Shown here in pieces: positions 52,507-60,824 of a stretch of DNA of 64,000 nt. The position numbers and the translations under genes were made by a program. Where the stretch lies: the NCBI RefSeq assembly GCF_014524545.1, contig NZ_CP053557.1, positions 1,389,501 through 1,453,500 on the forward strand. The letters are read 5' to 3'. The notes under the pieces are model-generated. The model made no database searches. It had not been told where the DNA came from and was given only the letters and a program-made list of their open reading frames with translations. Every line of letters starts with the position of its first letter. Position 1 is the first letter of the stretch. Source of the stretch: Exiguobacterium sp. Helios. GTDB taxonomy: Bacteria; Bacillota; Bacilli; Exiguobacteriales; Exiguobacteriaceae.

Positions 52507-54261
52507 GTGGATAACTCGCAAATGCGATATGAAGCCTTACACCCGCTTGTCGAAGATATCTTAAATCAATTGAGTGAAAAAATCGGAGTCAATACACTGT
52601 TTTTCGCATTAAATGACTCAAACAGTAACTTTATCGTCAAGGCAATCAATCATGGAAAGGAACTGATTGGAGAGGGAACGACACACATCTTCCAACATGT
52701 CCTCTGTAAACTCGTCATCGATGAAACAGACGGTAAGATTCAAATTAATGAATTATTGACGAATCCAATGACAAGTCATCATCCGGTCACCCAAACACTG
52801 GGTAACGGCAGTTTTCTTGGCGTCGCGATTAAAAATGCCAATAACGAGAAAATCGGGACGTTATGCGCTTTTGATGATCAACCGTACGAATTCAGTAAAA
52901 CCGAATTAGAGATGATTGAAAATTACGCGAACATCATCAGTAAATCAATCAGCGTCGAGACCTATGTCATCAAAGATGCATTGACAGATGTCTATAACGA
53001 ACGATATATGAACCGATTGATTTCGAGTGTCTCGAGCCAGCCGACCTTTTTGATGGTCCTCAATCTCGATAACTTTCATGCGATTAATGCGAAGTACGGA
53101 TACCGGATTGGAAATCAGGTGCTTCAGGAAATTGCGTCACGCTTAAAGTATGTCGCGATTCCGGAACACGTCGTCGGACGGATGGAGGGGAACGAGTTCA
53201 TTGTTCTCGCACCTCTGGAACAAGCTGATTTTACAGATCAAGGCCGGACATTCGCTGAATCCATCATTCAGACGATTGAGGAGCCAATCAATAACCTTGC
53301 GGACGAACCGATTCGTTTGACGGCTTCGTCAGGTGTCAGTCTGTTAACGGGCGATCACATGAACCGCCAGACACAGGTCTATGCAGCAGAAGCCCTGATG
53401 CAACAGGTCAAACTGGACGGAAAAGCGGGTATATCATTTGTCGATCAGCAACGCGAGGTCGAACAACATCCGTTTAACCGTGTATTGGAACAGGAATTGG
53501 AGCAAGCATTGGAACGTGGTCAGTTCGAATTGTATTATCAACGGATTTTAAATGCCAAACTGGGACAGACGGTTGCCGTCGAAGCACTACTCCGCTGGAA
53601 TCATCCGGTCTTAGGATTCGTCAGTCCAGCCGATTTCATTCCGATTGCGGAACGGACAGGGAAGTTTAGTCAAATCGGTCACTTTACGATTGCACAGGCG
53701 ATTTCGGATAGTGTCCGGTTAGAGACAGAATTGGGACGTCCCGTGACAATTTCGATTAATCTCTCCGCCAGTCAATTCAAATCGGATGCGATGCTTGCCG
53801 ATCTGTTACAGTTCGCAAACTGTGCATCCTTCAAGAAAGAGCGGATTGTGCTTGAAATCCGGGAAGAAGTCTTACAAATCGGAAAACGGAAAGCCATCGA
53901 GCGTCTGGAAATGTTACGCCGGGCAGGTTATCGACTGAGTGTCGACCATTTTGGGAGTCATTATGCTTCGCTCAATTCCTTGCTCCGTTTACCGGTCCAA
54001 TCCGTTAAGTTGGATCCGATCTTTACACGGCGTCTCGTTCAAAACCAGCTCGAACAGTCGATGGTCCAGTCTGTTTATTCGTTGACACAGGCACTTGGAA
54101 TTTCGCTTGTCATTCAGGAAGTCGAAACAAGCGCTCAGTTCCAGCATATCGTTGCGGTGGGAAATCCCCTGTATGTACAAGGACATTATCTGCATCATCC
54201 GCAACCGATCACGAACTTGATTGCCGATTTTGCAAAGATCACGCATACCCAGGATGTTTAA
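52507..54261 (+). CDS. GAF-GGDEF-EAL protein with degenerate catalytic sites
   Basis: 584-aa protein. GAF domain about 15-155; GGDEF-like domain about 165-310, where the signature reads E-G-N-E-F at residues 227-231 instead of G-G-D/E-E-F; EAL domain about 330-575. In the EAL domain EALLRW (359), NLSASQF, LEIREE and KLDPIF are kept, but the metal-binding DDFG is DHFG (480-483). The cyclase is probably dead and the phosphodiesterase doubtful. Such proteins often bind c-di-GMP or partners rather than turn it over. GTG start after AAGGAGGG. Co-transcribed with the sensor kinase, so it may transmit its signal. Confidence 0.88.
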   Translation: MDNSQMRYEALHPLVEDILNQLSEKIGVNTLFFALNDSNSNFIVKAINHGKELIGEGTTHIFQHVLCKLVIDETDGKIQINELLTNPMTSHHPVTQTLGNGSFLGVAIKNANNEKIGTLCAFDDQPYEFSKTELEMIENYANIISKSISVETYVIKDALTDVYNERYMNRLISSVSSQPTFLMVLNLDNFHAINAKYGYRIGNQVLQEIASRLKYVAIPEHVVGRMEGNEFIVLAPLEQADFTDQGRTFAESIIQTIEEPINNLADEPIRLTASSGVSLLTGDHMNRQTQVYAAEALMQQVKLDGKAGISFVDQQREVEQHPFNRVLEQELEQALERGQFELYYQRILNAKLGQTVAVEALLRWNHPVLGFVSPADFIPIAERTGKFSQIGHFTIAQAISDSVRLETELGRPVTISINLSASQFKSDAMLADLLQFANCASFKKERIVLEIREEVLQIGKRKAIERLEMLRRAGYRLSVDHFGSHYASLNSLLRLPVQSVKLDPIFTRRLVQNQLEQSMVQSVYSLTQALGISLVIQEVETSAQFQHIVAVGNPLYVQGHYLHHPQPITNLIADFAKITHTQDV

Positions 54262-54314
54262 CCGTCTCTCGTAAGGGAATACTTTAATCATCATGATTCG
54301 AGGGGGATGTTACC

Positions 54315-54611
54315 ATGTCAGAGCAACACGAAAAAGAAACGGATCCGATTACATCGGGAAATCGCATGACAAACGACGATATCGCAGGTCGTGATCAATC
54401 CGGTACAGCAGCACAAAACGAGTCGGATTCAAAATCCGAGCACCACGAAAAAGAGCCGCAGTCCGACAATCAAGACAAGAAGTCAGCGGACTCAGAATCA
54501 ACAGATCAACCGGATTCTGAACCATCATCTGACGAAGCACCTGATTTGTCTCACGAAGCCGATGAAGACGGCGATGTGACACCGTCTGATGCAGACGATC
54601 AACAAAAATAA
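54315..54611 (+). CDS. Acidic, intrinsically disordered small protein
   Basis: 98 residues, almost entirely Asp, Glu, Ser, Lys, Gln and Asn, with no aromatic or cysteine residue visible and no hydrophobic core. GAGGGG precedes the ATG by a normal distance, and it follows the GGDEF-EAL gene by 53 bases. Relatives of this composition in Bacillales are often stress- or osmoprotection-related, but homology cannot be judged from low-complexity sequence. Function unknown. Confidence 0.6.
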   Translation: MSEQHEKETDPITSGNRMTNDDIAGRDQSGTAAQNESDSKSEHHEKEPQSDNQDKKSADSESTDQPDSEPSSDEAPDLSHEADEDGDVTPSDADDQQK

Positions 54612-54672
54612 TCGGGCACTTGTGCCGGAATTTATACCAATGGGTCTGACTCAAAAGTCACTCTCTACAAAG

Positions 54673-54707
54673 ATCAGGGTGGCGGAATGATAATCTGCCA
54701 CCCTGAT
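54673..54707 (+). terminator. Terminator-like hairpin before repeat B
   Basis: ATCAGGGTGGC pairs perfectly with GCCACCCTGAT. The tail is TTCG rather than a T-run, so termination may be weak. Confidence 0.5.
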
Positions 54708-54714
54708 TTCGTAA

Positions 54715-54872
54715 AAAAAAGAATCACTCGCTTCACGCAACTCCTACAGGAAAAAGCGCATTTTTGCGCTGTCAGAGACAAACAAGACCCGATTTCCTGC
54801 CTAAATGAGGCAGGAAAACTGGCTTGTGTCTTGCCTGAGGAAAGGGCATGAAAGAACGAGTGATTCTTTTTT
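54715..54872 (+). repeat. Structured dispersed repeat, copy B
   Basis: 158-base full-length copy. Closing stem AAAAAAGAATCACTCG pairs perfectly with CGAGTGATTCTTTTTT (16 bp), a sequence unlike the closing stem of copy A. Internal hairpins AGCGCA-TTTT-TGCGCT and CCTGCCT-AAATG-AGGCAGG and the long-range CAAG/CTTG pairing are conserved. Most of the interior is identical to copy A. Confidence 0.75.
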
Positions 54873-54935
54873 GAGTCAGCCGCGTTTTGTTTTTTTAGAA
54901 AATTTTATACGGAAACAGGCACTGGATGGGCGAGT

Positions 54936-55907
54936 TCAATCGCCACCGCCACCGCCATCGCCGCCGTCAAATCCACCGTCCGCCATTCCGCCGTCTGTCG
55001 CATGGGAGGTATCCGTCAAGTCGACCGGGAACAGGAAAACGGGAATGAAATCAGTCGAATTCGTCCAGTCAGCCGGGCTGTACGGAGCAAACAATTGGTG
55101 CAACGTCGGATGATCCGCAAGATACAGCCGGACCGCCGTCAGGAAAATTAAATCCTTCCGGTATTTAAAGTGAGGATTTTGCCGCAAACGGTCTGATATC
55201 TGTTCAAGTGCCGCGCGGTGTACTTCCGGTTGACCGAGTAGCGCAAGCAACGCATGAAACGACAGTGGAATCCCGTGTTTACGGTAAGCGTTCCGGGACT
55301 GGACGAGCTGACCGAGATAGAGGTGATGGTCCTCGTCCGGTAATAAGGCAAATAAGAGTGCCGTGACATACGTTTGCTGAGACCGCCCGAACCGCTTTTT
55401 CAACATGTCATACAGCGATTCGATCTGATCATGGATTGTTGATAACTCGCCCCGGCGGAGACTGTTTAAAAACAGAAACGAGATCAGCAGGGGAGAGACG
55501 ATGAACCGGTGTGAGGTTTTGCAAAGGCGGTATAACGAGACGGTCCGCTCAAGTTGGACATCCGTCGGCTGTAAGCGGCTGATCAATAAAGCGGTGGAAT
55601 AAGCATTGAGCGGATGGACGAGCCGATGTGTTGCAAAAAAACTATAGATTGACATCATCGGAGCAATCCGTTCAGCCGGTTCCATGTCGTATGCCTGAAT
55701 TTTTGAAGCAAGCAATAACGCTTGTGTCTGGTGGGAGCGGAGATGCTCTTCCAAAAACCGAGCCGTCTTCTCCAACTCCGGAAAAGGTGCGGGATGTCGG
55801 CCGACGACAGCATCAAAAGCAAGTTCGATTAAAATACCATCCTGGTAAGTGACGAAATAATGTCCTGTTTCATCTAAACGTTGTAAAAAACGTTGTTCGA
55901 GTTCCAT
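54936..55907 (-). CDS. DUF4003-like protein with Gly/Asp-rich tail
   Basis: 323-aa helical cytoplasmic protein resembling the uncharacterised DUF4003 group: LLASKIQAYDMEPAERIAPM, FFATHRLVHPLNAYSTALLI and LSFHALLALLG are the recognisable blocks. The last 25 residues are nearly only Gly and Asp (GGMADGGFDGG and on), probably disordered or calcium binding. Start at 55907 with GAGG eight bases upstream. Function unknown. Confidence 0.65.
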   Translation of the reverse strand: MELEQRFLQRLDETGHYFVTYQDGILIELAFDAVVGRHPAPFPELEKTARFLEEHLRSHQTQALLLASKIQAYDMEPAERIAPMMSIYSFFATHRLVHPLNAYSTALLISRLQPTDVQLERTVSLYRLCKTSHRFIVSPLLISFLFLNSLRRGELSTIHDQIESLYDMLKKRFGRSQQTYVTALLFALLPDEDHHLYLGQLVQSRNAYRKHGIPLSFHALLALLGQPEVHRAALEQISDRLRQNPHFKYRKDLIFLTAVRLYLADHPTLHQLFAPYSPADWTNSTDFIPVFLFPVDLTDTSHATDGGMADGGFDGGDGGGGGD

Positions 55908-55963
55908 TTCCTGCACCTCATCCTTTTTCCCCTATTTTACCATGACACACAAAAGAAAGACGG

Positions 55964-56485
55964 TTACTTTTCTAATCGGTCAATCAATCGTTCGGCTGCC
56001 CGGCGGTACAAGTTGCTCATATGGGCGAGCGATAAAATCAGTTGCAACTGTTCGAGATGATCCAAGTCATCCGTCGGAGGCTGCTGCTCCTCGAACAAGG
56101 TCTGATTGACCGCTGTCGCATCGAGATACGTTTGATAAAAATCTTCCAAATCAATTGTTTGTTCCGTAACACCGGTATTCAAGTCCGTCAAAATCGTTTT
56201 GATGTCATTGATGGAGAACGTTCCTTTCAATTGGTAGATCAAACTGATTAAGATCAGATGGTTTTTCGTATATTTTTTATTCGTGACCGGGAAAAACAAT
56301 TTTTTCTTGGCGTAGTTGTTAATCATCGTCTTCGTTAAAATCGTTTCGCCTTCGGTTCGCGTCGTCTCTTCAAACGTCCGTTCAAACAATTGAATGACTT
56401 GGTCCATGTAGAGATCGATGTTCGGGATATCCGTTAACTCCAACTGGCGATCGAGTGATGGTTTCGGGTGTTCTGACTGTGTCAT
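55964..56485 (-). CDS. DUF1836 family protein
   Basis: 173-aa protein. The family core is visible in TKTMINNYAKKKLFFPVTNK and the following KYTKNHLILISLIYQLKGTF; this region is a MerR-like winged helix, so the protein may bind DNA. It is divergent from the hemolysin III-type gene with about 110 bases between the starts, and could regulate it. GGAGG precedes the ATG. Confidence 0.8.
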   Translation of the reverse strand: MTQSEHPKPSLDRQLELTDIPNIDLYMDQVIQLFERTFEETTRTEGETILTKTMINNYAKKKLFFPVTNKKYTKNHLILISLIYQLKGTFSINDIKTILTDLNTGVTEQTIDLEDFYQTYLDATAVNQTLFEEQQPPTDDLDHLEQLQLILSLAHMSNLYRRAAERLIDRLEK

Positions 56486-56598
56486 GAAAATACCTCCAAA
56501 AAAATAATGCGGAATGACTTCCTATTTCTCTAGTGTATGATAGAATGTTCATATAACGCCATGTAGTATTTAAAACTACATAAAAATGGAGGGAAATT

Positions 56599-57246
56599 AT
56601 GAAAACGTATATGAGAGAACCGATCAATGGTCTGACCCACCTTGGCGGAGCCGTCTTCGCCTTTATCGGATTGCTCGCCTTGGTCATCAAAGCGTCACTG
56701 GAGCGGGGAGCCGGACTACCGATTGTCGCGGCGATCATCTTTGGTGTCAGTATGATTGCCTTGTACGCAGTCTCGGCGACATATCATATGGTACTTGCGA
56801 GTGACCGGGCCATTGCGACGTGGAGACGTCTTGATCATTCGATGATTTATCTGCTGATTGCCGGCTCGTATGCCCCGTTTTGTCTGATCAGTCTGAACGG
56901 ACCGACCGGCTGGGTATTGTTCAGTATCGTCATGCTGATTGCGGTCTTCGGTATCACCTTTAAACTCGTCTGGTTCAACAGTCCGCGCTGGTTGTCGACG
57001 ACGCTGTACATCGGAATGGGCTGGATCATGGTCTTTGCGATCACACCGCTCGCAGAAGTTCTGTCGCCGGTCGGAATCGGTTTACTGTTCCTCGGCGGGA
57101 TTTTTTACACGATCGGTGGCATTATCTACGGCTTAAAACCGCGTGTGCTTTCGTTCAAACACCTCGGTTTTCACGAGATTTTCCATGTATTCGTCCTGCT
57201 CGGCAGCTTAGCGCATTTCCTTTGTGTCTATTTCTTCGTCATCTAA
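56599..57246 (+). CDS. Hemolysin III/PAQR family membrane protein (YplQ/TrhA-like)
   Basis: 215-aa protein with seven predicted helices. PAQR signatures: NGLTHLGGAVFAFIG at the start, the metal-binding motifs SATYHM, DHSMIYLLIAGSYAPF and HEIFHVFVLLGSLAHF. Members may act as hydrolases or regulators of membrane fluidity; the haemolysin label is historical. GGAGGG precedes the ATG. Divergent from the DUF1836 gene. Confidence 0.92.
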   Translation: MKTYMREPINGLTHLGGAVFAFIGLLALVIKASLERGAGLPIVAAIIFGVSMIALYAVSATYHMVLASDRAIATWRRLDHSMIYLLIAGSYAPFCLISLNGPTGWVLFSIVMLIAVFGITFKLVWFNSPRWLSTTLYIGMGWIMVFAITPLAEVLSPVGIGLLFLGGIFYTIGGIIYGLKPRVLSFKHLGFHEIFHVFVLLGSLAHFLCVYFFVI

Positions 57247-57259
57247 ATGTTTCGGTTCA

Positions 57260-57291
57260 CACATCCTTCCGCTCGCGGAAGGATGTTTTTT
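57260..57291 (+). terminator. Terminator of the PAQR gene
   Basis: CATCCTTCCGC-TC-GCGGAAGGATG, followed by TTTTTT. Confidence 0.85.
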
Positions 57292-57373
57292 GCCGGTAAA
57301 GGAGTGGACTGGCAGGTCTCGCGGGAAGGGAAGCCGAAGGAAATGAAAGGACAGGATTAAAGGGGGAAAAACA

Positions 57374-59101
57374 ATGGCGATCACGACATCCCGTTGGCAG
57401 CTCGAAAAACTGTATTCGATTGGAAACGTGGGACAGACGATTAACAGGTTACAACGGGAATTGGATCAGCTTCAAACCGACCAACCTCCTGTGTCTTCTT
57501 ATTTGACGAATCTTGAGCGAATCAAATGCCACGTCGAAGAACTGGCTGATTTTGTGTATTGTCTGTACGCGGAAGATGTTTCACGTCATGAAGTGGGCCG
57601 GCTGCTTGAGCAGACCGAGATATTGCAGGCGAGTCTCCGGATGGGTGAAACGGTCTTCGAGGAACGATTGCGGAAACTGTCCGAAGCAGAATGGGAAACG
57701 CTGCAATCGGACACGCCGTCTTATTATCTGACGGAACGCCGCGCCATCATGGAACGGCGTCTGTCGGCTGAACAGGAACAATTGATTCAGGCACTGGCAA
57801 TCGACGGTTTTTCCGGATGGGAACAGTTGTATGAACAGCGTTTGACCGGTTTACGGATTCCGCTTGAAGAAGAAGAAGTCACAATCGGACACGCCCTGCA
57901 TCAGGCTTTTCATGGGGCAACACGCAACGACCGGCAAGCGGCGGCGACAGTTTTCGCAAAGACGTGTGCTGCTGAACGTGACGACTTTGCGATGATTTTG
58001 AACCGGATTGCCGGATTTCGGTTGCAAGTTTACACAAAACGCGGATGGGAGGACCCGTTAACGGAACTGTGTGAACAAAACCGGATGCAACGGACGACAA
58101 TTAAAGCGATGCTTGCGGCGATTGATCAAAATCGTCCGCTGTTCCAGTCTTATTACGAACGAAAATTGCGTCTGGCACATGTCACGGAACCGGAATGGCA
58201 TGATTTAGAGGCGAATACCTTCACCTCGCGCGGTTATGTTTCCTATATTGAGGCGCAATCGATCATTCTGCATCAATTTGACCGGCTCCATCCGCGGTTG
58301 GCAAACTTTACGAAAACCGTGTTTGAAAAAGGCTGGATCGATGCGGAAAACCGGCCGTCTAAAGCAGAAGGCGGTTTCTGTGCCTCGTTCCCGGTCGCTA
58401 AAGAAAGCCGGATCTTCATGACGTACCGTGAAGCGTATCCGGATGTCGTTACGCTTGCCCATGAACTGGGTCACGCGTACCATAATTTGCTGTTGCACGA
58501 TTTGCCGTTCCTTGATCAGATTAAAGGGACGAGCAGTGCCGAGACGGCTTCGACATTCATGGAAAACCTGGTCCTTGACGCCGTGATCGAACAATCGGCG
58601 AGCGAAGAAAAACTGGCGATGCTTGAAATCAAAATCAGCGAAGGCTTAAAATACGTCGGAACCATTCCGAACATGTTCCGGTTTGAACAACGTTTTTATT
58701 CGGAGCGACGGCAGGGGCCGGTTTCAAGCGACCGGATTGCTGAACTGATGCGGGAGGAAGATGCCCGCTTTTACGGCGATGTACTGACGGAACCGGATCC
58801 GTACAAATGGATTTTTGTCGGTCATTTCTATGATACAGAAAAGCCGTTCTACAATATTCCCTACACGGTCGGTTACTTACTGAGCAATCACTTATATACG
58901 GAGGTCAAGCAATCAAATGAGGCGTTCACCGGACAATTCGAACCGTTGTTACGCGCATCGGGACAGGCGACAATCGAGGAGCTGATTGAGCAGTATGTAG
59001 ACGGCGAACCGGACTCAATTACTTTTTGGCAACAGGCACTTGAACCGCTCCTGTCGGCGATTGAAATGTACTTACAAGAGACGGCTGGACTCATCGATTG
59101 A
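57374..59101 (+). CDS. M3-family oligoendopeptidase (PepF-like)
   Basis: 575-aa zinc metallopeptidase. Zinc site TLAHELGHAYHN with His363, Glu364 and His367; a downstream Glu in ASTFMENLVLD supplies the third ligand. The C-terminal FVGHFYDTEKPFYNIPYTVG is typical of M3B. It degrades short peptides in the cytoplasm. AAAGGGGG precedes the ATG. It lies 46 bases before rpiA and may be co-transcribed. Confidence 0.93.
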   Translation: MAITTSRWQLEKLYSIGNVGQTINRLQRELDQLQTDQPPVSSYLTNLERIKCHVEELADFVYCLYAEDVSRHEVGRLLEQTEILQASLRMGETVFEERLRKLSEAEWETLQSDTPSYYLTERRAIMERRLSAEQEQLIQALAIDGFSGWEQLYEQRLTGLRIPLEEEEVTIGHALHQAFHGATRNDRQAAATVFAKTCAAERDDFAMILNRIAGFRLQVYTKRGWEDPLTELCEQNRMQRTTIKAMLAAIDQNRPLFQSYYERKLRLAHVTEPEWHDLEANTFTSRGYVSYIEAQSIILHQFDRLHPRLANFTKTVFEKGWIDAENRPSKAEGGFCASFPVAKESRIFMTYREAYPDVVTLAHELGHAYHNLLLHDLPFLDQIKGTSSAETASTFMENLVLDAVIEQSASEEKLAMLEIKISEGLKYVGTIPNMFRFEQRFYSERRQGPVSSDRIAELMREEDARFYGDVLTEPDPYKWIFVGHFYDTEKPFYNIPYTVGYLLSNHLYTEVKQSNEAFTGQFEPLLRASGQATIEELIEQYVDGEPDSITFWQQALEPLLSAIEMYLQETAGLID

Positions 59102-59147
59102 AGTCGCCAGCAATCGGGAATAGATAACTAACGAAGGAGGGGTGCGG

Positions 59148-59846
59148 ATGTACGAACAGGATAAAAGGGTGTTGGCGGAAGCCGCCATCAAGCATGTTAA
59201 GAACGGAATGATTCTTGGTCTTGGGACAGGTTCGACGACCCGGAGTTTCATCGATGTCCTTGGTAAGTGGGTCGAAGCAGGCGGTCAGGTGCAGGGAGTG
59301 GCGACATCAGCCGAGACAGCGGAACAAGCCAAACGATTAAACATTCCGTTGCTGTCACTCGAGGAAGCGACGCATATCGATCTTGTCATCGACGGCATCG
59401 ATCAGATCGATGCGCAGTTCCGGGTGCTCAAGGGCGGTGGTGGAGCGCTGTTCCGTGAAAAAGTCGTTGCTTTGATGAGCCGGGAAGTGCTCTACTTAGC
59501 GGACGCCTCGAAGTTCGTCCATCACCTGAGCGGTCCGTTACCGGTTGAAATCGATGCGTTTGCGAGACCGTATGTCGAACGTTTTTTGCAGGATAAGCAT
59601 GTCGATGTGACGCTACGGGAGCAGGATGGAGAACCATTCGTGACGAACGGGGGGCATCTGATTTTGGATGTCGATCTCAAGCGGGTCCAGGATGTCCCTC
59701 ACTTTGCCCGGGAACTGAAAAGTTTGACGGGAGTGCTCGAAACCGGCTATTTTGAGCGGCAACCGGATCACGTCCTGACGGTCGAGCAAGGACAAGTCAG
59801 ACAGCTGGCTCATCCTGATTTACGGGATGGAGGTGGACTTGTCTAA
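59148..59846 (+). CDS. rpiA: Ribose-5-phosphate isomerase A
   Basis: 232-aa enzyme of the non-oxidative pentose phosphate pathway, interconverting ribose 5-phosphate and ribulose 5-phosphate. Substrate-binding motifs: [36 protein letters not shown] and the catalytic Glu loop at [10 protein letters not shown]. Start at 59148 with AAGGAGGGG upstream; the in-frame GTG at 59142 is too close. Usual length and no oddities. Confidence 0.95.
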   Translation: MYEQDKRVLAEAAIKHVKNGMILGLGTGSTTRSFIDVLGKWVEAGGQVQGVATSAETAEQAKRLNIPLLSLEEATHIDLVIDGIDQIDAQFRVLKGGGGALFREKVVALMSREVLYLADASKFVHHLSGPLPVEIDAFARPYVERFLQDKHVDVTLREQDGEPFVTNGGHLILDVDLKRVQDVPHFARELKSLTGVLETGYFERQPDHVLTVEQGQVRQLAHPDLRDGGGLV

Positions 59847-59876
59847 CTGGCGTTTTGAGAGAAAGAAGGGAAACCG

Positions 59877-60134
59877 ATGCGGTTACGAAAACGGTATGTG
59901 TTCGGAGCAAGTGTATTGGCGGGGGCGGGTCTTCTTTTATTGAAGAACAAAGAGCAAAAAAATACGGATCCGCTAAAAGAGTATTTAACGCATCTCGATC
60001 AGGACTCAAGTCCAGATGCCGACAAAGATCCGGATGAAGTCGGATTGACGAAACTCGATTCGATTTACCGGGCGGAGTGGCAGGCGAACGGCTATCCCCG
60101 TTCGCAAAAAGAACTCGAAGATTTGGAAAAATGA
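59877..60134 (+). CDS. Small membrane-anchored hypothetical protein, 85 aa
   Basis: Short basic start (MRLRKRYVFGASVLAGAGLL) gives a membrane anchor, followed by an acidic, Asp-rich segment and a helix DSIYRAEWQANGYP. Ribosome site GAAGGG. Not recognised; some Bacillales have similar YqzM-like small proteins but I cannot assign it. Confidence 0.55.
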   Translation: MRLRKRYVFGASVLAGAGLLLLKNKEQKNTDPLKEYLTHLDQDSSPDADKDPDEVGLTKLDSIYRAEWQANGYPRSQKELEDLEK

Positions 60135-60176
60135 AAAGCGCCGACAATCCACGAGCGGATTGTTGGCGCTTTTTTT
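60133..60176. terminator. Bidirectional terminator
   Basis: AAAAGCGCC GACAATCC pairs with GGATTGTT GGCGCTTTT around six bases, between convergent genes. Confidence 0.85.
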
Positions 60177-60579
60177 AGTATGTAAGGGAACCGGCGATGA
60201 TCAGACCAATCGAAATTGAAAGAAACAGCAATAATAAACCAACGGCTTCATTATTGGCATCGATTTCTTTCGTCATACTGATCCGCGGAATGATCAAGTC
60301 TGCCAAATAGAACAGGACGATTTGGAAGACGATTGCTAAAGCTCCCCATAAGACCATATCGAGGATGCTGACCGAGTTCGTGATACTGGAGTAGAGAACG
60401 ATCGCAAGACCAAGGATTCGTCCGCCGAATGCATAAACGGCCGCTTTTTTTCCTTGACGGATTAGCTCCATCTCTTTTGATTTGGTCGTCACTTCAAACA
60501 GGACGACGCCGATAGCAAGTAAAAGTGTAGCCACTCCGATATACGCAAGTGTCGAGACGAACAGTTCACTGAAGCCCAT
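60175..60579 (-). CDS. DUF350 membrane protein
   Basis: 134-aa protein with four hydrophobic helices, arranged as the two inverted repeats typical of DUF350 (MGFSELFVSTLAYIGVATLL, VVLFEVTTKSKEMELI, then GGRILGLAIVL and LFYLADLIIPRI). Transporter or membrane scaffold of unknown function, often near stress genes. AAGGAGG seven bases before the ATG. It follows a 58-aa membrane protein gene at 12 bases in one operon. Confidence 0.85.
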   Translation of the reverse strand: MGFSELFVSTLAYIGVATLLLAIGVVLFEVTTKSKEMELIRQGKKAAVYAFGGRILGLAIVLYSSITNSVSILDMVLWGALAIVFQIVLFYLADLIIPRISMTKEIDANNEAVGLLLLFLSISIGLIIAGSLTY

Positions 60580-60591
60580 CTTAATTCCTCC

Positions 60592-60768
60592 TTAGGAATG
60601 ATTGGATTTGTTTCGTTCTTTTCGTTGTTGCCAGGCAACGTACCCTTCGAGCATCGCTCCGACTAAAATCCCGGCGGAGACATACAGGTAAAAATTATCC
60701 CCGATGAAGCCGAAGAGCAGTCCGAGCAGCAGACCAATGATAATGTAAGGTCCTTTTGTTAATTTCAT
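60592..60768 (-). CDS. Small membrane protein, 58 aa
   Basis: Frame beginning MKLTKGPYIIIGLLLGLLFG with two hydrophobic segments (about 8-24 and 29-44) and a basic tail WQQRKERNKSNHS. AAGGTGA is found just before the ATG at 60768. It ends 12 bases before the DUF350 gene with which it probably forms an operon. Not recognised. Confidence 0.65.
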   Translation of the reverse strand: MKLTKGPYIIIGLLLGLLFGFIGDNFYLYVSAGILVGAMLEGYVAWQQRKERNKSNHS

Positions 60769-60824
60769 GATGAATCACCTTCCTCATCATCAAACGTAGC
60801 CGATTTTTCCGGATTCGTCCATCC

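Noticed and set aside
54805-55113. Plus-strand frame of 102 codons rich in Pro and Ser
   Set aside because: It is the antisense of the Gly/Asp-rich tail of the DUF4003-like gene plus the end of the repeat.
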